From contig NZ_KB904041.1 in NCBI RefSeq assembly GCF_000379905.1, forward strand, positions 21,687-85,686: 64,000 nt of DNA, given 5' to 3'. The stretch comes from Rodentibacter pneumotropicus DSM 21403 (GTDB lineage: Bacteria; Pseudomonadota; Gammaproteobacteria; Enterobacterales; Pasteurellaceae). Numbering within the stretch: the stretch's first letter is position 1; the number at the start of each line of letters is the position of its first letter. The translations under genes and the position numbers were made by a program. Shown one piece after another: positions 18,014 to 25,809 of the stretch. A model generated the notes under the pieces. That model searched no databases and was not told where the DNA came from. It saw only the letters and a program-made list of their open reading frames with translations.

Positions 18014-20053
18014 ATGCAAGGAAAACAATTTAGCCTTACACACATCAGTTTTGTTGTGATGAGTGTATTAACTGCAAGTTCAGCTTTGGCAAATACCGGT
18101 TCAAGTACCACGTTAGATGAAATTACTGTGACGGATCGTCAAGGTACCAAAGTGCAGACAAATATCGTCACAATGCAAGAGCGTAGCGAAAGCACCGCTA
18201 CCGATTTACGTAGTTTCTTAGCCAAAGAACCGTCTATTGATTTCGGCGGTGGAAACGGAACTTCTCAATTCCTTACAATCCGTGGTATGGGGCAAAATTC
18301 TGTTGATATTAAAGTAGATAATGCTTATTCCGATAGCCAAATTTTATATCACCAAGGGCGTTTCATTATTGATCCGGCTTTATTAAAAAGCGTTTCCGTA
18401 CAAAAAGGAGCTGGCTCTGCAAGTGCCGGTATTGGGGCAACAAATGGTGCAATTATCGCTAAAACAGTCGATGCCCTTGATTTACTCAAAGGGAATGAGA
18501 AAGATTACGGCTTCCGTTTAAATACCGGGTTTTCATCCAATGACGGTTATAGCTACGGTGCAACGGCTTTTGGTAAATCAGGCAACTTTGATGCATTAGT
18601 ATCTTATGCAAGAACCGATGATGATAACTACAAACCGGGTAAAAACTACCGCAATATTGAGGGTGGGGATACCGTGCCTTATAGCGCTTTAGATAAACGC
18701 AATTATCTAATCAAATTAGGCGGCACTTTTGGTGATGGAAATCACCGCATAGTATTAAGCCACCTTAAAGACGAACATCGTGGTGTACGTACCGTACGTG
18801 AGGAATTTACAGTTACAGGAGGAAGACTTTCTTTAGAACGTCAAAAGCCAACTTATCGTGAAACAAGTAAGAGTAATACCAATCTTGAATATACAGGTAA
18901 AAAACTAGGTTTTATCAAAGAACTAACGGCTAATGCTTATATTATGCAGGATAAACGTTATTCAGCAGATGATTCCGGTTGTGGCTACTGTGGCAACGTT
19001 GCCGGTCCAACCACCACAAGAATCACGACTAAAGGGGCGAATATCAATTTTGACTCTGATATTGGCGATTCGGTTTTACTCAAATATGGATTAAATTATC
19101 GTCACCAAAAAATTACACCTCATACATTCTTCCGTCCTAATTTAGTTGAACCAAGCAAAGAAGATACAGGTGCTTACGTTGAAGCGATCACTGCGCTAGG
19201 CGACTTCATCTTTACGACAGGTTTACGCTATGACTACTTTAATTTTAAAGCAACGGATAACAAATCTGTTTCTGATGGTAAATTCAATCCTAGCTTTGGT
19301 GTAATTTGGCAAGCAACCGAAGGATTAAGTTTGAGTGCAAATCATAACTATGCAACCCGTAGCCCACGTCTTTATGATGCATTAATGACTCATGGAAAAC
19401 GAGGTATTGTATCTATTGCTGACGGTACGGTCGCTGAACGTGCACGTAATACGGAAATTGGTTTTAACTATAATTATGCGGGCTTCACATTAGAAGGAAG
19501 CTATTTCTGGCAACGTATCAATGATGCACTGGCAAACCCACAAGATAGACATATCGGTGGTATAAGAGAATCAGTGAATGCCGGCTTTATTAAAAACCGT
19601 GGTTACGAGCTCAATGCAGGCTACACCACTGGTGGATTTACCGCCCGTGTTGGTGTGGCTGAAAGTAACCCACGTATTTATGATACCCACCCTAAAAAAT
19701 TGCTTAGCTCAAACCCTGAGTTTGCTGTAAAAGTAGGTCGTACATGGACAGCTGCGCTATCCTATCGCTTTGAAGATCCTAACCTAGAACTCGGTTGGCG
19801 TAATCGTACCGTTCAGAAAGCGAAAGGCTCTGTTTTGGTGCGTGATAATGAAACAGGTTCGGATATTGTACGTTCAGGTTATAGCGTGCATGATTTCTAT
19901 GTAAACTGGAAACCATTGAATAACGATCAATTAAATATCAATGTTTCACTTAATAATGCCTTTAATAAATTCTATTATCCACACAGCCAACGTCCAAATG
20001 TGCTACCCGGTGTAGGGCGTGAATTACGTGTAGGCTTAAATTATCAGTTCTAA
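18014..20053 (+). CDS. fetA: TonB-dependent siderophore receptor, FetA/FrpB-like
   Basis: This 679-residue outer-membrane barrel has a signal peptide (1-26), a TonB box (TLDEITVTD), a plug domain and a C-terminal YQF. From memory it is strikingly close to Neisseria FetA (FrpB), a ferric-enterobactin and catecholate receptor: PSIDFGGGNGTSQFLTIRG, DNAYSDSQILYHQGRFI and NHNYATRSPRLYDALMTHGK are near-verbatim. The large neisserial variable loop is missing, since the stretch around HTFFRPNLVEPSKEDTGAY is short. A cysteine pair (C323, C326) sits in a putative surface loop. No binding-protein gene follows. The substrate is inferred. Confidence 0.88.
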   Translation: MQGKQFSLTHISFVVMSVLTASSALANTGSSTTLDEITVTDRQGTKVQTNIVTMQERSESTATDLRSFLAKEPSIDFGGGNGTSQFLTIRGMGQNSVDIKVDNAYSDSQILYHQGRFIIDPALLKSVSVQKGAGSASAGIGATNGAIIAKTVDALDLLKGNEKDYGFRLNTGFSSNDGYSYGATAFGKSGNFDALVSYARTDDDNYKPGKNYRNIEGGDTVPYSALDKRNYLIKLGGTFGDGNHRIVLSHLKDEHRGVRTVREEFTVTGGRLSLERQKPTYRETSKSNTNLEYTGKKLGFIKELTANAYIMQDKRYSADDSGCGYCGNVAGPTTTRITTKGANINFDSDIGDSVLLKYGLNYRHQKITPHTFFRPNLVEPSKEDTGAYVEAITALGDFIFTTGLRYDYFNFKATDNKSVSDGKFNPSFGVIWQATEGLSLSANHNYATRSPRLYDALMTHGKRGIVSIADGTVAERARNTEIGFNYNYAGFTLEGSYFWQRINDALANPQDRHIGGIRESVNAGFIKNRGYELNAGYTTGGFTARVGVAESNPRIYDTHPKKLLSSNPEFAVKVGRTWTAALSYRFEDPNLELGWRNRTVQKAKGSVLVRDNETGSDIVRSGYSVHDFYVNWKPLNNDQLNINVSLNNAFNKFYYPHSQRPNVLPGVGRELRVGLNYQF

Positions 20054-20090
20054 TGGAAGCTAATTTAGCTGGATAATATTTTAAAATTGC

Positions 20091-20121
20091 TCCACCGTTT
20101 AAAACAAACGGTGGATTTTTT
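20091..20121 (+). terminator. Rho-independent terminator after the fetA-like gene
   Basis: TCCACCGTTT pairs with AAACGGTGGA around AAAAC and is followed by six T. It lies 38 bases after the receptor stop. Confidence 0.9.
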
Positions 20122-20171
20122 CATCATGATAAGCATTGAAAAAAGGAATGAAAAAATAATCGTAAATCGAA

Positions 20172-21077
20172 TTACAAAGGCCACAACCAAGCTGCACCTC
20201 GGACACCGCTGGAATCACCATGTAAAGCTTTACGAATAGGAGTATGAAATTCTTTGCCAAAGATATAATTTGGCATTAATTTAGGGACATTATGATAAAG
20301 ACGATCAATATTACATACTCCGCCGGCAAATACAATTACATCAGGATCAAGCACATTGACATAAGCAGAAAGTGCTTTTGCTAAACGGCGTTCATAAGCC
20401 TGCAAAGTTTGTTCTGCCAGTTCATCCCCCTGCTCTGCGAGAGCCACAATTTCATGCCCTTTTAACTGTTTCCCTGAGCGACGTGTATAATCATCACAAA
20501 GCCCTGTACCGGAAACAAATTGTTCAATACAACCGGAGCGACCGCAATAACAAGGTGACGTTTGAGCAATTTGTTGCTCTTCTTCATCCATCCAAGGTAA
20601 AGGATTATGCCCCCACTCCCCACCAATACCGTTACCACCATTATGGGGTTTACCATTGATCACAATGCCGGAACCACAACCTGTCCCCAAAATTAACGCT
20701 AAAACGACCGCACTTCCTGCGCCGGCACCGTCAGTTGCTTCAGAAACGGTCATACAGTTAGCATCATTGGCAATACGCACTTCTCTATTCAATACTTGAG
20801 ATAAATCTTTATCTAGCGGTTGACCGTTTAACCAAACAGAATTGGCATTTTTTACTCTAAAACTAAAAGGTGAAATCGTGCCGGGAATCCCCACACCAAC
20901 CGTTCCCGTTTGCCCCATTTCTTGTTCAGCCTCATCAACCAAACTTTTAATGGCAGTAAGCGTGGCTTCGTAAGAACCTCTTGGTGTCGGAATACGTTTT
21001 CTAAATAATGTTTCCCCATGATGAGATAACGCAATGACTTCTATTTTAGTGCCACCTAAATCAATCCCAATACGCAT
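20172..21077 (-). CDS. mak: Fructokinase Mak (ROK family)
   Basis: A 301-residue ROK kinase that phosphorylates free fructose, and possibly mannose, to the 6-phosphate. The start [17 protein letters not shown], the block [16 protein letters not shown], the Zn-binding [12 protein letters not shown] and the end [15 protein letters not shown] match E. coli Mak closely from memory, better than NagK. It is divergent from a response regulator and near a sugar ABC transporter, so it may act on the sugar that system imports. An uptake signal lies inside the gene (about 20708). Confidence 0.88.
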   Translation of the reverse strand: MRIGIDLGGTKIEVIALSHHGETLFRKRIPTPRGSYEATLTAIKSLVDEAEQEMGQTGTVGVGIPGTISPFSFRVKNANSVWLNGQPLDKDLSQVLNREVRIANDANCMTVSEATDGAGAGSAVVLALILGTGCGSGIVINGKPHNGGNGIGGEWGHNPLPWMDEEEQQIAQTSPCYCGRSGCIEQFVSGTGLCDDYTRRSGKQLKGHEIVALAEQGDELAEQTLQAYERRLAKALSAYVNVLDPDVIVFAGGVCNIDRLYHNVPKLMPNYIFGKEFHTPIRKALHGDSSGVRGAAWLWPL

Positions 21078-21229
21078 ATTCCCCTCCTGTTTACCGGACT
21101 TAAAATTTAAAATATGTTTTTTCTAAAAACTTGTATATACTTTTAGGGCTTATGAACATGTTGTTTTTACTATGTTTCTGCAAAAATTGTCACGCCCCTT
21201 TTCTACTAATTAAATTCGTGAGATAAGCA

Positions 21230-21949
21230 ATGCCATCAAATTTATCTATTCTTGTTATTGATGACGATATCCAAATCTGTGAACTACTCACCGATATTTT
21301 TGAAGAACACGGCTATGCTGTTTCAGCGGTCAATACAGGCAAACAAGCCTTAGCATTACTCCAAACCACCCCAACATTCTCACTTATTTTTCTCGATCTT
21401 ATTTTACCTGATGTCAATGGACTTACTTTACTACAGCATTTAAAGTCACTCACTTCAATCCCAATTATTATGTTAAGCGGTTTGGATTCAGAATCAGATA
21501 TTGTTGTGGGATTAGAAATGGGTGCAGATGACTATATCTCGAAACCTTTTTATCCCAGAGTCGTTGTTGCAAGAGCAAAAGTTGCCTTACGTCACCATCA
21601 ACTTCAGCCTTTTTCCAATATACCGATTCGTCACGGTTTTCAGTTTGATCATTGGTTATTTGATACGGAAAATCACAAATTATATTCACCACAAAAACAA
21701 GAAATTATACTCACTCAAGGTGAATACACTCTACTGTATGCGCTAATCAGCCATGCTCAAAAAGTGCTTTCCCGTCAAAAATTACTTGAATTAACACACT
21801 CTGAAAGTTTGGATATTTTCGACCGAACTATTGATGTACTCATTATGCGTTTGCGTAAAAAAATTGAGCCGAATTCTAAAAATCCTCGTTATATCCAAAC
21901 AATAAGGGGAATAGGTTATTTGTTTAATGCAATCGTAGAATCCTGTTAA
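21230..21949 (+). CDS. OmpR-family response regulator
   Basis: A 239-residue DNA-binding regulator. The receiver domain has acidic residues DDD at 11-13, the phosphoacceptor Asp56 (LIFLDLILPDVNG) and the conserved Lys in YISKPF. The C-terminal winged helix (about 140-235) ends in YIQTIRGIGYLF. Its cognate kinase is probably the hybrid kinase at 25810, which lies across the ABC operon. Of the better-known regulators it most resembles TorR-type proteins, but I cannot assign an orthologue. A dispersed repeat begins 11 bases after its stop. Confidence 0.88.
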   Translation: MPSNLSILVIDDDIQICELLTDIFEEHGYAVSAVNTGKQALALLQTTPTFSLIFLDLILPDVNGLTLLQHLKSLTSIPIIMLSGLDSESDIVVGLEMGADDYISKPFYPRVVVARAKVALRHHQLQPFSNIPIRHGFQFDHWLFDTENHKLYSPQKQEIILTQGEYTLLYALISHAQKVLSRQKLLELTHSESLDIFDRTIDVLIMRLRKKIEPNSKNPRYIQTIRGIGYLFNAIVESC

Positions 21950-21960
21950 AACACAGTGAA

Positions 21961-22056
21961 AAATTATTCACAAACTCGTTCACTCGTTTGTTCATCTCTA
22001 ACGAGATCGTTGGCAAAGCCAACGTTCAAAAAACATTGTTTTTTGTGACCGCACTT
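21961..22056 (+). repeat. Dispersed intergenic repeat, family 1, copy 1
   Basis: About 95 bases nearly identical to the copies at 42427 and (inverted) 42973. Internal structure: ACTCGTTCACTCGTTTG direct repeats, a hairpin GTTGGC/GCCAAC, a second hairpin CAAAAAAC/GTTTTTTG and a terminal uptake signal (GACCGCACTTT). It lies between the response regulator stop and the convergent binding-protein gene and may serve as a terminator. Confidence 0.85.
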
Positions 22057-22067
22057 TTTTATCTTTA

Positions 22068-22096
22068 AGGCAGATCTTAGATCTGCCCTCTATTTT
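22068..22096. terminator. Palindromic hairpin between response regulator and ABC operon
   Basis: GGCAGATCT/AGATCTGCC is a near-perfect palindrome followed on the + strand by CTCTATTTTT. It separates the two convergent transcripts. Confidence 0.6.
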
Positions 22097-22104
22097 TCGT
22101 CGTT

Positions 22105-23034
22105 TTATTTTACTGTCCAACCTTTATAATCCGTGATATTTTCACGAGTGATTAAATTCACCGGAATTAACACCGCCTCTTTAGGTGCCGGTTTAGCCTG
22201 TAAAATATCATAACCGATTTTTACCGCCTCTGCCGCCATCACTTGAGGATCTTGTGCAGGAGTACCACGAAATAGGCTATCGGATAATTTTAATGCTTCT
22301 TCACCATCAGGTGAACCATCCACGCCCATAATAAAGAATTCATTGCGTTGCGCCTGTTTAGCCGCTAAATCCGCACCAATTGCGGTCGGATCATTAATTG
22401 CAAATACGGCATCAATTTTTGGATGAGCGATTAATAATGATGTCATCACTTCCAATCCGCCTTCTCGGCTTCCCTTCGCATTTTGGTTATGGGATAGCAC
22501 GTTGATCTCACTGTGTTTCGCAAACACATCTTGGCAGCCCTGAACACGATCTTGTACTGCTGAAACCGGTGGCCCGTTAATAATGACAACATTTCCCTTA
22601 CCATTTAATTTATCTACAATGGTTTGGCAGGCAATTTCTCCGGCTTGATAGTTATTTGAGGTTACGGTGGCATTTGCCCCATCTGCCGCCACATCAACGG
22701 CAACAACGACAATTCCGGCATCACGTGCACGTTGTACTGCAGGGCCGATCCCTTTGGAGTCTGCCGCATTTAAAATGATCATATCCATTTTTGCGGCAAT
22801 AAAATTGTCGATTTGCGCCACTTGCTGCCCTAAATCATAACCACTGGATACAGAGACAACATTAACTTTATCACCCGCCAATTCTTTCGCCTTTAATTCC
22901 GCCCCTTTTGCAATTTGTACGAAAAACGGATTAGCAAGATCTCCAACCGTCACACCGATAGAATTTAATTCTTTCCCTTGAGCAAAAGGTGCGATGGCTA
23001 ACATTAACGATACAGCTAAAGTTTTTAATTTCAT
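22105..23034 (-). CDS. Periplasmic sugar-binding protein (RbsB family)
   Basis: A 309-residue periplasmic binding protein of the ribose/fructose type with a signal peptide (about 1-20, ending AQG). The fold markers IGVTVGDLANPFFVQIAKGA, IDNFIAAKMDMIILNAADS and FAINDPTAIGADLAAKQA are typical. It is the last gene of a three-gene ABC operon. Besides feeding the permease it may present its ligand to the nearby sensor kinase, as TorT, LuxP and ChvE do for theirs. The ligand is not determined; the adjacent fructokinase makes fructose a candidate. Confidence 0.88.
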   Translation of the reverse strand: MKLKTLAVSLMLAIAPFAQGKELNSIGVTVGDLANPFFVQIAKGAELKAKELAGDKVNVVSVSSGYDLGQQVAQIDNFIAAKMDMIILNAADSKGIGPAVQRARDAGIVVVAVDVAADGANATVTSNNYQAGEIACQTIVDKLNGKGNVVIINGPPVSAVQDRVQGCQDVFAKHSEINVLSHNQNAKGSREGGLEVMTSLLIAHPKIDAVFAINDPTAIGADLAAKQAQRNEFFIMGVDGSPDGEEALKLSDSLFRGTPAQDPQVMAAEAVKIGYDILQAKPAPKEAVLIPVNLITRENITDYKGWTVK

Positions 23035-23063
23035 GACGATTTTCTCCTATGTTGAAGTAAATA

Positions 23064-24035
23064 TTATGCTGAGCGAGTACGGTATTTGTCGATTAATACT
23101 GCCACGACAATAACCCCACCTTTGATGACGAGTTGCCAAAAATATGACACGCCCATTAATGTCATACCATTATTTAAGGTCGCAATAATTAATGCACCAA
23201 TCAATGTTCCGGTGATCGTACCAATCCCCCCGACAAAACTGGTTCCCCCTAAAATAACGGCTGCGATTGCATCAAGTTCATAGCCGACACCAAGATTACC
23301 ATTGGCGCTGTATAAACGTGATGCACTCATTACGCCTCCAAGACCTGACAACAAGCCACTGGTGGCATAAACAAAAATTAATACTAAAGAAACTTTAATA
23401 CCGGTTAAACGGGCCGCTTGTAAATTTCCTCCAACTGCATAAATATGAGTGCCCAAAGTCGTACGACGTAAAATAAACCAACAGATTGCAATCACGGCAA
23501 AAGCAATGATCACCAACCAAGGAACAGAACCAAGGTAGCCGTTACCAATCCAGCTAAATGAGATTTTTGAATTGATTACCGTAGTACCATCTGCGACTAA
23601 ATAAGCTGCGCCACGCAATGCCGTGTAAGTGCCTAAGGTAACAATGAACGGAGGTAAGCCTGCATAAGCAACAAGTAAACCATTGAATACGCCCATTCCC
23701 AATCCTGCAAGTAAAGCGATTGGGACTGCGAAATCTGCTAATGCCGGATTTAATGATGCCACTAACCCCATCACCGCCGTTACACCAAGAATAGAACCGA
23801 CTGAAAGATCGATCCCACCGGTTAAAATCACAAAAGTCATTCCGGCGGCAAGGACAATATTGATGGAGGCTTGACGGGTAATATTCATAACATTAGCTTC
23901 CGTCATAAAATTAGGAGCAACAAAAGAAAAAACGATGACAATTAAAATTAAAATCGGCAAGATCCCCATCGCTTGCATCGCATCAGCTAATGCTATTTTC
24001 TTAAACCCAACGCTGGTTGATTGTGCTGTTCCCAT
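23064..24035 (-). CDS. Sugar ABC transporter permease (RbsC family)
   Basis: A 323-residue inner-membrane permease with eight to ten hydrophobic segments. The family signature for contact with the ATPase, GTHIYAVGGNLQAARLTGI, is present, as is the N-terminal FVAPNFMTEANVMNI and GGIDLSVGSILG. It lies between the ATPase and binding-protein genes with short gaps (45 and 29 bases). Confidence 0.9.
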   Translation of the reverse strand: MGTAQSTSVGFKKIALADAMQAMGILPILILIVIVFSFVAPNFMTEANVMNITRQASINIVLAAGMTFVILTGGIDLSVGSILGVTAVMGLVASLNPALADFAVPIALLAGLGMGVFNGLLVAYAGLPPFIVTLGTYTALRGAAYLVADGTTVINSKISFSWIGNGYLGSVPWLVIIAFAVIAICWFILRRTTLGTHIYAVGGNLQAARLTGIKVSLVLIFVYATSGLLSGLGGVMSASRLYSANGNLGVGYELDAIAAVILGGTSFVGGIGTITGTLIGALIIATLNNGMTLMGVSYFWQLVIKGGVIVVAVLIDKYRTRSA

Positions 24036-24080
24036 TTTTTACCTCTCTTTTAAGATTTAATCCTTCATTTGATTTTTTAT

Positions 24081-25592
24081 TTATTGCGCACCGCAAGCAA
24101 ATGCCATAATTTGTTCTTGATTAATATTATTTCCCGTCAATTCACCGACCATATAACCCTCGCGCATTACATAAACACGATCACTCATTCCCACAATTTC
24201 TGGAAGTTCACTGGAAATCATCAAAATTGCTACGCCTTGTTTTGCCATTTCGATCATCATTCGGTAAATTTCACTTTTTGCCCCCACATCAACACCGCGT
24301 GTCGGTTCATCCATAATAAACAATTTAGGATGAATAGCCGCCCAGCGGGACAGCAATATTTTTTGCTGATTTCCGCCGGATAATCCACTCACATTCACGT
24401 TGGCACTGGGTACTCGCATTTTTAGCCCTTCAATGGCTTCCTGAGTCGCTCGTTTTCCCTTTGTTCGGTTTATCACCAACATTGTGGCATCACGCTCAAT
24501 GGTTGCCATAGTTACATTCTTAAGAATATTTAAATCAAGAAATAGCCCTTCCTCTTTACGATTTTCCGGCAATAATGCGACATGATGAGCAATAGCCTCC
24601 CGTGGCGAATTAAAACTAATTTCGCCCCCACTAAGATAAATTTTACCTTGCGTTGCCCGTTTAACGCCGAATAATAGATGTGCCAATTCAGAACGCCCGG
24701 CACCAACTAAACCGGATAAACCAATGATTTCCCCCGCACGAACAACAAGGGAAGCATCTCTCACTTTATTACCGTCCGCAAGATTTTCCACTCGTAGTAC
24801 TTCTTCCCCAATCGGAACAGATTCTTTGTTAAACAAATCGGTTAGCGGGCGACCTACCATCATTTGAACCAAAGTCGCAGAATCCACATTTTCACGAATC
24901 AATGAACCCACATATTTTCCATCACGTAGCACACTCACCCGATCCGCTAATTCATAAATTTCAGCCATACGATGACTAATGTAGATAATTGCCATTCCCT
25001 CATCACGCAGTTTTTTTACTAATTCAAATAATCGTTCTGTTTCACGAGATGATAATGCGGCGGTCGGTTCATCCATCACTAATACACGACTGTTACGATG
25101 CAAAGCCCGTGCAATTTCAACCTGCTGTTGTTCAGCAATGGTGAGTGATGACACTTTTTGAGTGGCAGAGAATTGTGCGCCTAATCGCTCCAATACTTTT
25201 TGTGATATATCTGCCATTGCCTTGCGATCAAGACCGTACCAATGTTTAATTTCACAACCTAAAAAAATATTTTCTGCCACCGTTAAATTTGGCGATAAAT
25301 GAATTTCTTGATAAATCAAAGTAATGCCTGCTTTAATGGCATCTTTTGGAGAGGAAATTACAAAGCGTTCTCCATCAATAAAAATATCGCCTTCAGAGGC
25401 AGTGTAAGCACCGGCAAGAATTTTCATTAAGGTGCTTTTCCCTGCCCCATTTTCGCCCATCAAAGCATGAATTTCTCCTCGATAAATGGGTAAATCCACG
25501 CCTTGTAACGCATAAAACGAACCAAAACGCTTAGCAATACCTTTCATTTCTAATAATGGGTGGGTAACTTGATTAGAATTATGTTCTCGCAT
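24081..25592 (-). CDS. Sugar ABC transporter ATP-binding protein (RbsA family)
   Basis: A double ABC ATPase of RbsA/MglA type. The first domain has Walker [13 protein letters not shown], the signature region [15 protein letters not shown] and Walker [11 protein letters not shown]. The second has the usual degenerate Walker [13 protein letters not shown], signature [14 protein letters not shown] and Walker [14 protein letters not shown] chose the ATG at 25592 (MREHNSN), about 503 residues, with an AAAGGGAAA site upstream; an in-frame ATG at 25625 is an alternative. First gene of the operon, probably CRP-controlled. Confidence 0.9.
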   Translation of the reverse strand: MREHNSNQVTHPLLEMKGIAKRFGSFYALQGVDLPIYRGEIHALMGENGAGKSTLMKILAGAYTASEGDIFIDGERFVISSPKDAIKAGITLIYQEIHLSPNLTVAENIFLGCEIKHWYGLDRKAMADISQKVLERLGAQFSATQKVSSLTIAEQQQVEIARALHRNSRVLVMDEPTAALSSRETERLFELVKKLRDEGMAIIYISHRMAEIYELADRVSVLRDGKYVGSLIRENVDSATLVQMMVGRPLTDLFNKESVPIGEEVLRVENLADGNKVRDASLVVRAGEIIGLSGLVGAGRSELAHLLFGVKRATQGKIYLSGGEISFNSPREAIAHHVALLPENRKEEGLFLDLNILKNVTMATIERDATMLVINRTKGKRATQEAIEGLKMRVPSANVNVSGLSGGNQQKILLSRWAAIHPKLFIMDEPTRGVDVGAKSEIYRMMIEMAKQGVAILMISSELPEIVGMSDRVYVMREGYMVGELTGNNINQEQIMAFACGAQ

Positions 25593-25699
25593 TTCATCAC
25601 TTTCCCTTTGAACTATTTTCAACATTTAATCATAGGAATATGAATAGAAAATGTTGAAACTTATTCATAATTGTCATAATTCCTACTTTTTATCAAATT

Positions 25700-25715
25700 T
25701 GAGAGTTAGATCACA
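25700..25715. promoter_or_regulatory. CRP-like site between ABC operon and sensor kinase
   Basis: TGAGA-GTTAGA-TCACA matches the CRP consensus TGTGA-N6-TCACA at nine of ten positions. It lies in the divergent promoter region, about 108 bases from the ATPase start and 95 from the kinase start, fitting catabolite control of a sugar-uptake system. Confidence 0.55.
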
Positions 25716-25809
25716 AAACGATCATAAGGGTGATATTCTTTATTTGTTTTTATTAATTTCTGCTTACAATAATCAAAAGCAGTATAGGTATAAAAGTGCG
25801 GTCAAAAAA

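Noticed and set aside
24069-24383. Open frame on the + strand inside the ABC ATPase gene
   Set aside because: It is a shadow of the second ATPase domain on the minus strand and has no family resemblance.
25651-25809. Fifty-three extra residues on the hybrid sensor kinase
   Set aside because: The stretch contains the CRP-like site and an uptake signal and has no protein character. A normal kinase N-terminus with basic residues and a TM helix starts at 25810.
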